64,000 bases of DNA from Palsa-1248 sp963737835 (GTDB taxonomy: Bacteria; Gemmatimonadota; Gemmatimonadetes; Gemmatimonadales; Gemmatimonadaceae): positions 868,001 to 932,000 of the forward strand of contig CAVTUH010000001.1 of the NCBI GenBank assembly GCA_963737835.1, read 5' to 3'. The position numbers were made by a program, and so were the translations under genes. This document shows, piece after piece, positions 17,526 to 26,911 of this stretch; positions within the stretch are counted from its first letter, which is position 1, and each line of letters begins with the position of its first letter. The notes under the pieces were generated by a model that was given only the letters and a program-made list of their open reading frames with translations, ran no database searches and was not told the DNA's origin.

Positions 17526-18362
17526 TCACGATTTGTCGGCGGCCGCTGCGTGGTACTTGCGACGAATCTCCGCGATGTCGACGGTGGGTTTGGGCAGCTG
17601 GATGTGGAGTGATTCGAGGGTTTCCACGACGATCGCGGAAACAGCCAGGTTGCGGAACCACTTGTGGTTGGCGGGAATCACGTACCACGGCGCGTGCTTC
17701 GTGCTCGTCTTCGCGATCGCCTCCTCGTACGCCGTTTGGTACTCGGGCCACAACGCGCGCTCGGCGTAGTCCAATTCGCTGATCTTCCAGCGCCGGGCTG
17801 GGTCATCCAACCGATCCTTGAATCGCGCGAGTTGTTCGTCCTTGCTGATGTGCAGATAGAACTTCAGGACGTGCGTACCAGCTTCGACCAGATCATGCTC
17901 GAACGCATTGATCAGGTCGTAGCGTTTCGACCAGACCGCCTGGGGGACCAGCTTGTGCACGCGCACGACGAGGACATCCTCGTACTGCGATCGGTTGAAC
18001 ACCACCACCTCGCCCTTGGCCGGCGTGTGTCGATGGATCCGCCAGAGGAAATCGTGAGCGGCTTCCACGGGCGTGGGAACCTTGAACGAGTGGACGCTGG
18101 CGCCCTGCGGGTTCATGGCGCCCATCACATGGTTGATCGTCCCATCCTTGCCGCCGGCATCCAGCGCCTGCAGGCAGATCAGGACGGACCGCTGGTTCTC
18201 GGCGAACAGCTGGTACTGCAGGTCCCACAGCTTGCGAAGCTGCTGTGCGATCTCACGCTCCGCCGTGTCCTTGCCTTCGTGCTTCCCCGTGAAGTCAGGA
18301 TCGACCTGTGCGATCTTGAACTTGCTTCCCGGCTTCACCCTGAACTGGTCAGCGTAGCCCAT
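17526..18362 (-). CDS. polyphosphate kinase 2 family protein
   Basis: A 278-aa polyphosphate:nucleotide phosphotransferase of the PPK2 family, a P-loop kinase fold. Walker A is DAGGKDG (68-74) inside LQALDAGGKDGTINHVM. The lid and Walker B region reads VVVFNRSQYEDVLVVRVH, which is diagnostic. The C-terminal WYVIPANHKWFRNLAVS is also typical. It transfers phosphate between polyphosphate and nucleotides; the preferred nucleotide cannot be read here. ATG 18362 is 6 bp after the permease stop, so it is probably in the same transcript. It is complete. Its tie to the catabolic genes upstream is positional only. Confidence 0.93.
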   Translation of the reverse strand: MGYADQFRVKPGSKFKIAQVDPDFTGKHEGKDTAEREIAQQLRKLWDLQYQLFAENQRSVLICLQALDAGGKDGTINHVMGAMNPQGASVHSFKVPTPVEAAHDFLWRIHRHTPAKGEVVVFNRSQYEDVLVVRVHKLVPQAVWSKRYDLINAFEHDLVEAGTHVLKFYLHISKDEQLARFKDRLDDPARRWKISELDYAERALWPEYQTAYEEAIAKTSTKHAPWYVIPANHKWFRNLAVSAIVVETLESLHIQLPKPTVDIAEIRRKYHAAAADKS

Positions 18363-18368
18363 CGGCGG

Positions 18369-19820
18369 TCAGGCAGCCCTCGTCGGCTCGCCCATCATGA
18401 CCCGGTGGCGCTCCGTCTCGCCGAAACGCATGCGAACCGCGCGGGCGGCCCACCACATGAACACGCCAAGACCCGACCACACGCCTAGCACCCACCATTC
18501 CGCGGGGATTCCGCCGTTGGCCGTTCGTCCAGTGTCGTAGAACGACCAGGCCAACAGAAACAATGCCGCGAGCGCGGCGACGCTTGCCGTGAACACGCCA
18601 CCGGGTACGCGGTAGGGCCGGGCGCGGTTGGGTTCGCGCTGTCGCAGGCGGATCACGGCCAGACACGTCACCAGATACACAAAGGCGAGGGCTGACGATC
18701 CCGCGTCGACGACGAGCCCGATCCCTTTTCGTCCGAACAACGTGCCGGCGGCCGCCGCGATGCCGACGAATAGAACGGATCGCGCCGGGGTGCCGAACCG
18801 CGCATCGACGTGCGAAAAGACGTGGCCGATGACCCCTGCACGCCCCAAGGCGAACAGGAGTCTCGACCCCGCCAGAAGCGTTCCATTCCCGACAGAAATC
18901 GCGCCGAACAACCCGGCCACGAGCACCGCGCGCGCAAGCAGATCCGACTTGAACGCCGCCCGAAATGCAGCCGCAGCGGCGAGATCCTGGTGCGCGACCG
19001 TCTCCCACGGAGCCGCCATCCCGGAGGCGAGAATGACCAGACAGTAGTACACGCCCGCGACTCCGACTGCGTATACCATCAAGCGTCCGATCATCGATAC
19101 GGAGGTCCTGGTCGCGCGCTCTTCCATCAGTTGCGGCACCGCTGCCTGGAATCCACCGAACCACCATGGGGCGGTCACGAGGACGCCGAGAAATCCGCTG
19201 GCCGTCCCCGGGCCGAATACGGGACGCAGATTGCCTGGTGACCCGCCAAACAATCCGGCCGCGATGAACGCCAGGGAGATCACCAGCTTGCCGTAGGTCA
19301 GCAGGTCCTGGACACGCGTGGCAGAGCGGACTCCTCGATAGTTGAGCACCGTCAACCACACGACGAGTGCGAGAGCGATCGCGAGACTGCCCGGCCGCAC
19401 GGGTTCCCCGCGAAACACGTACCAGGCACCGCCCCGCCCACCGGGAACGAGATAGTCGATCAACCACGCGACTGACAAGCCGCAGTAGGCGACCGCGCCG
19501 ACGTACACCAACACGAGAACCCAGCCAACCGCGTAGCCCATGGGGAGTCCGAACGACTCGTACGCATAGGCCATCTCGCCACCAGAGACTGGCAGGGCCG
19601 CCGTGAGCTCAGCGTAGCAGAGCGCGATGATCGCCATCACAACGGCGCCGAGCGCAAACGCGGCGACCGCACCCAGCGGCCCGGCGCGCACGAGCCAGTC
19701 GCCGAGGATGACGACCCAGCCGACTCCGACAATGCAGCCGAAGGCAAGTGAGAAGAACTGCCAACCGCCGACGGCGCGAACGAGTTGCCCTTCGCTCGCG
19801 GATCCCGTGCGGGCCGTCAC
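18369..19820 (-). CDS. APC-family amino acid/amine permease
   Basis: About 483 aa from GTG 19820, with twelve predicted membrane helices. The first reads FFSLAFGCIVGVGWVVILGD and carries the GxGW variant of the substrate-binding unwound segment. Early polar motif SGGEMAYAYESFG is typical of the APC superfamily. GTG 19820 overlaps the stop of the upstream cleavage-enzyme gene as GTGA (19817-19820), so the two are translationally coupled. The frame is open to 20111, but that part overlaps the upstream gene. Coupling to the cleavage enzyme suggests that it imports the substrate of that pathway, a beta-amino or quaternary-amine compound; this is inference. Confidence 0.92.
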   Translation of the reverse strand: MTARTGSASEGQLVRAVGGWQFFSLAFGCIVGVGWVVILGDWLVRAGPLGAVAAFALGAVVMAIIALCYAELTAALPVSGGEMAYAYESFGLPMGYAVGWVLVLVYVGAVAYCGLSVAWLIDYLVPGGRGGAWYVFRGEPVRPGSLAIALALVVWLTVLNYRGVRSATRVQDLLTYGKLVISLAFIAAGLFGGSPGNLRPVFGPGTASGFLGVLVTAPWWFGGFQAAVPQLMEERATRTSVSMIGRLMVYAVGVAGVYYCLVILASGMAAPWETVAHQDLAAAAAFRAAFKSDLLARAVLVAGLFGAISVGNGTLLAGSRLLFALGRAGVIGHVFSHVDARFGTPARSVLFVGIAAAAGTLFGRKGIGLVVDAGSSALAFVYLVTCLAVIRLRQREPNRARPYRVPGGVFTASVAALAALFLLAWSFYDTGRTANGGIPAEWWVLGVWSGLGVFMWWAARAVRMRFGETERHRVMMGEPTRAA

Positions 19821-20833
19821 CGTTCGCCTGCAGCCGTGAGAGTGGCCGCGCCGCGGCCGCCGATGTCGTCGTAGCGAGTTGGCGATGCAGAAAGGGCCAA
19901 CATGCGTCGGGCCTCGGCCGGTGTGGCGACCTCGCGATTCAGCTCGGCAGCGAGTCGGGCGACGCGTTCCACGAGCTGGGCGTTGCTGGCCGCAGGCACG
20001 CCGCGACGATAGTACACATTGTCCTCGAGGCCCACGCGCACGTGACCGCCGAGGAGCAGTGCGAGAGTCGTCATCGGCAGTTGGTGCGGGCCGATCCCGC
20101 TGCACAGCCAAAGCGTCTCGTCGGGAAGCTCACGGACGAGCTGAAGCACGTTGTCGACCGTTGGCAGACTCGATGTCTGGTAGCCCATGACGGTCTGCAC
20201 CCAGTACGGCGGCTCGACAAGTCCCTGTGCGATGAGATCGCGGATAACCCAACTGCCACCGGTGTGGTACGTCTCCATCTCGGGTTTGACGCCATAGCGC
20301 TTCATCTCGGCGGCGAACTGCGACACGAGTCGGTAGCTGAAGGGAACGCACTCGTCGTACACGATCTCATCGTGCGGATCCGCGAGTGGCGCCCGCCGCG
20401 CCTTGAGCTTGAACTTGCTCATGTCTGGCGTGAGGTTCAGCGAGGCGACCTCCGGCCGTGCCGGGAGGCACTGCAGGCGCTCCTCCATCGTCATGTCGGG
20501 TCCGCCGCCGGTCGTGTCGTTGATGATGATGTCGGGACACCGCTCGCGGATCTTGCGATTGACCTCGAGCCACGTCTCGGTCCGGGTGGCCGCGCGAGTT
20601 GGCCGCGCGCGCTCACGCGCGTGGACGTGTACCATGCTCGCGCCGGCGCGGTAGGCACCATACACCGAGTCGGCAATCTCGTCGGCGCTCTCGGGCAGGG
20701 CCGGACAGGACTCCTTCCCCTGGATGCCACCATTGACCGCACAGCAGATGATGGCGGGTGGCATCTTGCCCACTCGCTCGAGGTATTGAAACGCATCGCC
20801 GTAGCGCCACCAGGCCTGAGTCATGCTCGCCAT
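19817..20833 (-). CDS. beta-keto acid cleavage enzyme (BKACE, DUF849)
   Basis: About 338 aa. BKACE enzymes condense a beta-keto acid with acetyl-CoA and release acetoacetate plus a new CoA ester. Markers are MPPAIICCAVNGG, GKESCPALPESADEIADS, the zinc-site motif MVHVHAR and the C-terminal VRVGLEDN. ATG 20833 has AAGGGGG just upstream and overlaps the stop of the upstream dehydrogenase frame as TGATG; its own stop overlaps the permease start. Family members act on 3-keto-5-aminohexanoate, dehydrocarnitine and others. The coupled carnitine-dehydrogenase-like gene suggests a dehydrocarnitine-type substrate, but the specificity residues were not checked. Confidence 0.93.
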   Translation of the reverse strand: MASMTQAWWRYGDAFQYLERVGKMPPAIICCAVNGGIQGKESCPALPESADEIADSVYGAYRAGASMVHVHARERARPTRAATRTETWLEVNRKIRERCPDIIINDTTGGGPDMTMEERLQCLPARPEVASLNLTPDMSKFKLKARRAPLADPHDEIVYDECVPFSYRLVSQFAAEMKRYGVKPEMETYHTGGSWVIRDLIAQGLVEPPYWVQTVMGYQTSSLPTVDNVLQLVRELPDETLWLCSGIGPHQLPMTTLALLLGGHVRVGLEDNVYYRRGVPAASNAQLVERVARLAAELNREVATPAEARRMLALSASPTRYDDIGGRGAATLTAAGER

Positions 20834-21829
20834 CACGCCCCCTTGGTCCGTTGGTCCGGCCGCCCCTCCTGCCCAGGGTGCGGATCCGCGTGCTTGAGCG
20901 CAACGATGCGGCGGACCAGTCGATCTCGCCACTCTCGCACGTCCTCACGTGCCGCGCCCCCCTCCATCTGATCCGTCGCCTGGCCGACGCGGTCGACCAG
21001 CGCGGCATTCGAGGACGGGAGCGTCACCGAGATCGACCATGAGCCCGTCGATCGACGCGCGGTAGCGCGTCAGATACTCCCGCACGCCCCCGTCCGCGTT
21101 CGTGTTCGCGACGCCGAACGGCCCGAGCAGCGCCCACCGCAAGCCGAGGCCATCGCACACGGCGGCATCGATGGCCTCGGCCGTTGCGACCCCACGGTCC
21201 AGGAGCGACAACGCCTCTCGGAGCATCGCCATTTGGAGCCGGTTCACGAGGAAGCCCGGCACATACCGCGTCAGCACGATGGGCCGCTGGCCAACCGCGC
21301 GGAGCACGGCGATGGTGCGTTCCACGGTCTCGGTCGTTGTCGCCCGTCCGCGACACACCTCGATCCCAGGCACCACGTGAGGCGGATTCACCGGGTGCGC
21401 GACGATGCAACGGTGTGCGCCCGGTAGCATCTCCGCGATCACCGACATATCGAGCGCCGACGTGCTCGACGCCAGTATCGCCGTAGCCTGGGCTCCGGCG
21501 TCGAGCTCGGCGAAGAGGGCGCACTTCGTGGCCAGGTGCTCGGGTCCACTCTCCTGGACGTAGTCGACGCCGGCGAGGGCGTCTCGCAGCGCGGCGACCG
21601 GGGTGACCCGCCCCGGGCGCATCCCGGGCGCGCCGGTCTCCGATGCCGGCTGCCGTTCGTACCAGTCGATGGCCGCGCGCAACGCGCGCTGCTGTGGATC
21701 CCACGCCAACACATCACATCCGGATCTCGCGAACACGCATAGCCAACTGCGGCCGATCACGCCGGTACCGATGACGGCGACGCGACGGGGAATAGAACCG
21801 CTCGTCTCCGGGCCCGAGGCGCCGATCAT
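20833..21829 (-). pseudogene. 3-hydroxyacyl-CoA/L-carnitine dehydrogenase-type protein, frameshifted
   Basis: NAD-dependent dehydrogenase of the 3-hydroxyacyl-CoA/L-carnitine/lambda-crystallin group, about 330 codons. From ATG 21829: nucleotide motif VAVIGTGVIGRSW, YVQESGPEHLATK, catalytic region IVAHPVNPPHVVPGIEV, and VPGFLVNRLQMAMLREAL. Near 21010 the frame changes: GLMVDLGDAPVL continues in another frame as NAALVDRVGQATDQMEGG, then EWRDRLVRRIVALKHADPH. That frame ends in a TGA that overlaps the ATG of the cleavage enzyme, which argues that it is the genuine C-terminus. One extra base near 21010 explains the break; without it the protein runs out of frame to 20945. HPVNPPHVVPG resembles L-carnitine dehydrogenase most. 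Confidence 0.82.
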
Positions 21830-21873
21830 GAGGCCGGGCAAGCCGGACGGCTCATGGCCCCCCGACGGATGTG

Positions 21874-24337
21874 TCAGGTGTTGAGTGATTGGGGGACGTC
21901 GCCCGAGCGTCCCAGCTCGCGCTGCACGGGCAGCGCCATCGGCGCCGTTTCCACGGCGCGGACCGTGAAGCAGAAGGTCGATCCCCCGCCGGGAGTGTTT
22001 TCCGCCCAGATCCGGCCGCCATGTGCTTGAACGATCGAGCGCGAGATCGATAGTCCGAGCCCCACGCCATTCTCGCTTGGTCGTAAAGAACGACTCGAAC
22101 AGCCGGGACATGCCTTCGGGCGGAATGCCGTGGCCGCGATCCGCGACGGCGACGATGACACTGCCGCTCCCGCGCTGAGTCTTCACGGTGATTTGCCGCG
22201 CTCTCTGCGCGATCTCATTCATCGCGTCCATCCCGTTCACGATCAAATTGAGAAGCACTTGCTCGAGTGACGGCGCATCCGCGTAGACCATCGGCAAGCC
22301 GGCTGCGAGCTCGCGGCGGATCTGCACGCCGCGACGCAGCGCGTCGCCACTGACGAGGCGCAGCGCGCTCTCCACTGTCTGATTCAGATCGATCGGGCGC
22401 CGTTCCGGGTCACGCTTGCGCGTCATCGCGCGGATACCCTGGACTACCTCGGAGACACGCAGGCTGTCCTTCGAAATGTCCGCCAGAATCTGACGCATCT
22501 CGCCGACGGGCGGGGTCGGGTTCCGGAGCATGGCTCCGGCCGCCTCGGCGTTGCTGACGATGGCGCAGAGGGGCTGATTGATCTGATGCGCCACCAGGGC
22601 GGTGAGCTCTCCGAGCGCGGCGAGGCGGCCCGTGTGCGCCAGCTTGCGATCCGCCTCCTCGGCTCGTTTGCGGTCGGTGATGTCATGACCGATCGCCTGA
22701 AACTCCTGAAACCGCCCAGCGGCATCGAAGAGCGCGCGGCACGTCCAATGCACCGATGCGAACGCACCATCGCCCGACTCCGCGTCACACTCCCATTCGC
22801 ACGCTTCCCTCGAGGACACGGCGGTGGCGAGCGATGCGAGCGTGCTCGCCTGTGAGGCCGCTGGCAACAAGGACATGAACTTCTGATCGAGCAACTCGCG
22901 CTTGTCGCACCTGAGGAATCGACAGTACGCCTCGTTGACGAACGTCAACGTCGTATCCGCAACGAAGCGACACACGAAGTCCGTCTGCTTCTCGACCACG
23001 TCGCGATAGCGTTCCTCGCTCCGCCGCACCGCCTCCTCTTGCAGACGACGATCCGTCACATCGATTGCCGTCCCGACGTAGCCGAGAAACTCACCGGCGG
23101 GGCCGTACCGCGGGACACCCCGGTCCAGGATCCAGCGGTATTCGCCATCGTGTCGGCGCAGGCGATAGTCCACCTCGAACGGCAGCCGTGCGTCGAAGCA
23201 CGACGCATAGAGGCTGTAACAGTGCTGGGAATCATCCGGATGCACGCCCGCGGCCCACCCGTTGCCCGCTTCCTGCTCGAGCGTTCTGCCGGTGAAATCC
23301 AGCCAGTTCTTGTTGAAGAAGTCACAGAGCTTGTCCGTGCCGGCCATCCAGATCAGCACCGGGGCGGTATCGGCCAGGACACGAAACCGGCGCTCGCTTT
23401 CGCGCAGCGAATCGGCGACACGCCGGGTCTGATCAATGAGGACCGCAAGCAGGTACAGCGGCGCGGTGTGCAGCAGAAACCGTTGCAGGTTGACACCTGC
23501 TGCCTCCGGAGAATCGGCAGCGAAGAGGCCGCGGCCACTCAGCGCACTCCCCACGGCGAACGCTGCTAGGAGCGCAATGGCACCCGAGGCCCCAACCATG
23601 CCAAACCGGATTGCGGCCCAGACCAGGAGCGCGGTTGGCAAGTACATCCGCGCGTCGGCGAAGCCCAACGCGGTCGACGCCGGCTCGAACGCCACCCAGA
23701 AACTAGCGAGCAAACAGCCGGCCAACAGCACGGCCTCGATTCGCCGCGGCCCGGTGACCTTGCGCGCATCGGGCGGCGACAAGACCCAGTAGAAGATGAA
23801 CGGGGTGATGATCAGGCTCGCCAGTGCGTCGCCCAGGAACCACTGCTCCCAACCCAGCCAAAAGTCAGAGCCGATGACCTGGCGAGCCAGCGCTCCGGCG
23901 ATCGCACTGACTGCCGGGACGGCGAGCACGACCACAAGGCAGTACACGCCAAAGTCCCGCACCGTTTGAAAGCGGAGCGGATTGCGGAGCGTCCAACGGA
24001 GTAGCATGGCTGCGGCGACGGCCTTGCCACAATCGATGAGGGTGGTGGCAGCCGCAAACGGCAACGGCACATTGGGCGGCAGGGCGATCAGCAAGCGAAT
24101 GGGCACCGTCACCGCCAGGAGCGCCCACCACCAATCCGGCCGAGCCCACAACAAGCCGCACAGCAACACGGAATCCGGAAACCAGAACGGCGAGGCGGTC
24201 GTTGCGCCGACCGCCATGCCGTACCGGTACGCGAAAAAGTACGCGGTCGCGAAGACCGCAAATCCCAGGGCCGGTCGAACCGACGCATGATCACCCATGC
24301 GCCGCCACGTCGAGTCCACGCGGTGCGCGATGTTCAC
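21874..24337 (-). pseudogene. MASE1-PAS-PAS sensor histidine kinase, frameshifted in ATPase domain
   Basis: Membrane histidine kinase, about 820 codons if the frameshift is repaired. The N-terminal 300 residues form a MASE1-like sensor with about eight helices (FAVFATAYFFAYRYGMAVG, FWFPDSVLLCGLLWARPDWWW). Two PAS domains follow (RFRVLADTAPVLIWMAG and RYRDVVEKQTDFVCRFV). HisKA has its His in LVAHQINQPLCAI; the ATPase N box is NLIVNGMDAMNE. After FFTTK the frame breaks: one extra base near 22075 shifts ENGVGLGLSISRSIVQAHGG into another frame, which ends at 21874. Unrepaired, the frame runs on into the dehydrogenase gene and gives a false 1130-aa fusion. The dehydrogenase begins 45 bp downstream, so the kinase may regulate that operon. 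Confidence 0.88.
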
Positions 24338-24357
24338 GAGCGGTGCTTCGGGTACGC

Positions 24358-24612
24358 CTACGGCTTGGCTTTCGGCGTACCGACCGCGGCGCGCACCTTG
24401 GCTTCGAGTTGTGCCAGCTCGGCCTCGAACTTCGTCAGCCCGGCGTGCGTGGCGGCACCGGCCTGCTGCTTGGCCGCGTTGGCCTTCCCGCGGAGCTCCG
24501 CCAGCTTTTGTGCGGACGCGGCTTGGGCCTTTGCGCCCGCGGCCGCGAGCTCGCCTTGCAGTTTGCTCATCTCCGCTTTGAGGGCGGCGAGCCGTTGATC
24601 CAACGTCTCCAT
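24358..24612 (-). CDS. small coiled-coil protein
   Basis: An 84-aa, Ala/Lys/Glu-rich protein (METLDQRLAALKAEMSKLQG, then LTKFEAELAQLEAKVRAAVG) predicted to be almost all coiled coil. ATG 24612 has AGGAGGG six bases upstream and is preferred over the adjacent GTG at 24615. It lies 20 bp upstream of the MASE1 kinase on the same strand and may be cotranscribed with it. It has no signal peptide. I cannot assign a function; low-complexity helices of this kind are easily over-called, but the ribosome site supports it. Confidence 0.6.
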   Translation of the reverse strand: METLDQRLAALKAEMSKLQGELAAAGAKAQAASAQKLAELRGKANAAKQQAGAATHAGLTKFEAELAQLEAKVRAAVGTPKAKP

Positions 24613-24826
24613 CACCCCTCCTGCCGCAACAGGTGGCGGCGCATCAAGTGGCTCAGCTTCGCCGAGTCGCGAAGCCGGGCGGCTGTAACGTACTCATATC
24701 CGGGTTGACGCGCAGCCTCACCGTTGTCCGTTCACGGGTGTCACTCGGAGGACAGTTCCGGTGCCCATGCCCATCGCAGCTGCGGCGGTCACAGTTCGCT
24801 GAGGGCGCCTACGTCCGCCGTATGAC

Positions 24827-25519
24827 TCATAGCGCAGGTAGCAGGCCCGAAGCGCGCGCGGCGCTGTCGGCTGCGCGCATGACGTCGGCGCGCCGCTGGA
24901 GCCACATCACCTGGTTGGCGGCGTTGATTCCATCGACTTCCCGCAGGATGCGTAGACGATTATCGGTCGAGACGGAGCGCCCCTGCGCCGAATCATAGAG
25001 GCGGTTGAGGCGCACGAGGACCACGTGATGGACGCTGTCCGCGACGTCAAGCTCCGATCGGCGCCATTCCTCGATCAGGAATCGCTGGCCTTCGGCTTCA
25101 GTCGCCGGACGGCCACTCGCGTCAACTGCAACCTCCGTCGCGCCCGATCCGGAGATCCGTTGCCCAGGCGATCCGGAGGGCCGTTGTGCTGGCGATCCGG
25201 GGGTCGACTCGCCAGCGCCCGTCCGGAGCGCCAAGCTCCCGCGGCGAGTGCGTGCCGCCAACGAGTCCCGCCGCGCCAGTTGCATCGTCAGCCACTCGGC
25301 GGGTGCCTTCGGCTGCCCCGATCCCTTGCATCCGAGCCAGCAGGTCGGCGCTGTCCCATCGCCCCATTGGCCGGGCGTGCTCTGCGGTGCGACGCCCGAT
25401 CCAAGCCCCGGAAACGATGGCCCTGAGGCACTGCTGCGACCGGCGCTATCCACCCTCTGCGACGCCGCTTCCGTGGCGCCGATCAGCAGGAGACAGATCG
25501 CGAGTCGGGTGGGTTGCAT
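24827..25519 (-). CDS. secreted CWLGC-motif protein of unknown function, copy 2
   Basis: A 230-aa protein with signal peptide (MQPTRLAICLLLIGATEAASQ). It has the same layout as the gene at 13794-14462. APTCWLGCKGS and KAPAEWLT come first, then a linker. The C-terminal domain reads RFLIEEWRRSELDVADSVHH, DNRLRILREVDGINAANQ and WLQRRADVMRAADSA. About two thirds of the C-terminal residues match copy 1 by eye. The linker differs and contains a short repeat (GSPAQRPS/GSPGQRIS) encoded by a 24-bp DNA repeat. No neighbour suggests a role. A Cys-x3-Cys signature plus a helical domain suggests an envelope protein. Confidence 0.78.
   Translation of the reverse strand: MQPTRLAICLLLIGATEAASQRVDSAGRSSASGPSFPGLGSGVAPQSTPGQWGDGTAPTCWLGCKGSGQPKAPAEWLTMQLARRDSLAARTRRGSLALRTGAGESTPGSPAQRPSGSPGQRISGSGATEVAVDASGRPATEAEGQRFLIEEWRRSELDVADSVHHVVLVRLNRLYDSAQGRSVSTDNRLRILREVDGINAANQVMWLQRRADVMRAADSAARASGLLPAL
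25145..25203. repeat. 24-bp repeat, 2.5 units, inside CWLGC copy 2
   Basis: Units at 25145-25168 and 25169-25192 match at 19 of 24 positions, and a partial unit starts at 25193. All begin CGATCCGG. The repeat is in frame and encodes the 8-residue repeat in the linker; it is absent from the paralogue at 13794-14462. Confidence 0.65.
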
Positions 25520-25603
25520 GACGCCCGCGGACCTGAAAGGGGGACACCATCAGTGGCCCTGCTATATGCCTATGGTTGGAGGCGTCGGGGCGCAAGAGCA
25601 GAC

Positions 25604-25999
25604 TCAGAGACGGTATTGCTCGTCGCTGACCTGCTCCATCCAGTCTACGACCTTGCCGTCGAGTTGTTCCTGGACGGCGATGTGGACCAGCGCGACGGTC
25701 GGCGTGGCGCCATGCCAGTGCTTTTCACCCGGGGGGAACCACACGACGTCGCCCGGCCGAATCACCTCGACCGGGGCGCCCCACCGCTGCGCCCAGCCGC
25801 AACCCGCCGTGACGATCAGTGTCTGTCCAAGGGGGTGCGTGTGCCATGCAGTTCGTGCACCCGGCTCGAACGTCACGCTGGCGCCACGCCCGCGCGCCGG
25901 TGCAGGTGCGTCAAACAGGGGATCAATGCGAACGGTTCCGCTGAAGTAATTCGCCGGACCCTTGCTGGACGGCTGGGAGCCGCTTGGCCTGATCTCCAT
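25604..25999 (-). CDS. cupin protein, manganese hydroxynitrile-lyase-like
   Basis: A 131-aa single-domain cupin. It closely resembles the metal-dependent bacterial cupin family that includes the hydroxynitrile lyase of Granulicella tundricola; this is recognition from memory, not alignment. The metal ligands of that family are present: two His and a Gln in WHTHPLGQ and a His in EKHWHGA. Other family stretches are GTVRIDPLF, VTFEPGARTAWHTH and GDVVWFPPGEKHWHG. Hydroxynitrile lyase activity is known for a few members and may be side chemistry; many members sit with redox or carboxymuconolactone-decarboxylase-like proteins. ATG 25999 has AGGAGATGAC just upstream. Confidence 0.85.
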   Translation of the reverse strand: MEIRPSGSQPSSKGPANYFSGTVRIDPLFDAPAPARGRGASVTFEPGARTAWHTHPLGQTLIVTAGCGWAQRWGAPVEVIRPGDVVWFPPGEKHWHGATPTVALVHIAVQEQLDGKVVDWMEQVSDEQYRL

Positions 26000-26104
26000 G
26001 TCATCTCCTGTGTGGCCGATGGACCCCGCCGCCGCATCGTGCGTGAGGCCGTAGAGGTAGTTGCAGCGGATTTCGGGTTGACGAGCGGAGCAGACGGTGC
26101 GGCG

Positions 26105-26695
26105 TCAGGGGCTAGCGGTGGTCGCTTCCACCAGCGGCGCGCCGGTGCACGATTCGGGCGGACCCGGCCAGCTGGCTCCTCGATACTTGCCCAGCATGTG
26201 GCCGACCAGCAAGACCACAGGAAACATGATCCGCTGAACGGCTCGTGGAGGTGTCATGACCGCCTGGGTGCGCCGGTGGCGCCACAAGACGTGGGCGAGG
26301 TAGAAGATCGACGGCCTGGCGGACGGACTGGCGTTCAGAACTGCCAGCAGCGCCTGGAGGAAACGATCCAAGTCGCCTGCCGGGATCGCGCGGCCACTCA
26401 ACTCCAATTCATCATCCCCTGCGTTCCACCACGCATGGACCACGCCTGCGGGAAAAACCGCGGTCCCGCCAGTGGACACAACGCGTTTTTCTTTTCCGAC
26501 TCGGGCACCGAGTGAGCCCGTCTTCACGGCCCCTTCCTCTCGCTGATGGAAATGCACATGAGGCGGCGGGCCGTTCGCTCCCGGCGGCAACGAGCCTTCG
26601 ATGACCAGGACCGTTTGGCCAGAGGCGTCGCGCAGGCGGCGCATCCGGAGAACCTCTCCGGTACGTCGGTTCTGTAATTCCAGCAGGCTGTCCAC
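26105..26695 (-). CDS. cupin-domain protein with hydrophobic C-terminal segment
   Basis: A 196-aa protein. The N-terminal cupin shows GANGPPPHVHFHQREEG (His and Glu metal-ligand motif) and FPAGVVHAWWNAGDDE (second motif). The second half has a hydrophobic stretch (AVQRIMFPVVLLVGHMLG) that could be one membrane anchor. No substrate can be named. The start used is GTG 26695; the ribosome site is poor. It lies about 100 bp upstream of the other cupin gene on the same strand, but the two are not close homologues and belong to different cupin subgroups. Confidence 0.72.
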   Translation of the reverse strand: MDSLLELQNRRTGEVLRMRRLRDASGQTVLVIEGSLPPGANGPPPHVHFHQREEGAVKTGSLGARVGKEKRVVSTGGTAVFPAGVVHAWWNAGDDELELSGRAIPAGDLDRFLQALLAVLNASPSARPSIFYLAHVLWRHRRTQAVMTPPRAVQRIMFPVVLLVGHMLGKYRGASWPGPPESCTGAPLVEATTASP

Positions 26696-26911
26696 GATTC
26701 ACCGTCACGCGCGGTCGCTGAGTGGCAACGGGAAATTGATGCCCCGTTTTGCGCGAACCTATCGCCGTACACCTCGCTCCACAAGCGCGCCTCCACCTCG
26801 AGGCACATTGGATGAGGATGCGTCGCACGAGACGCGAGGCCAGTGACGGATTCGCCGCCACTGGCCCCCGGTGTTCGTTCCGGAACCATTCGCCGGAACG
26901 TTGTGCCCCGC

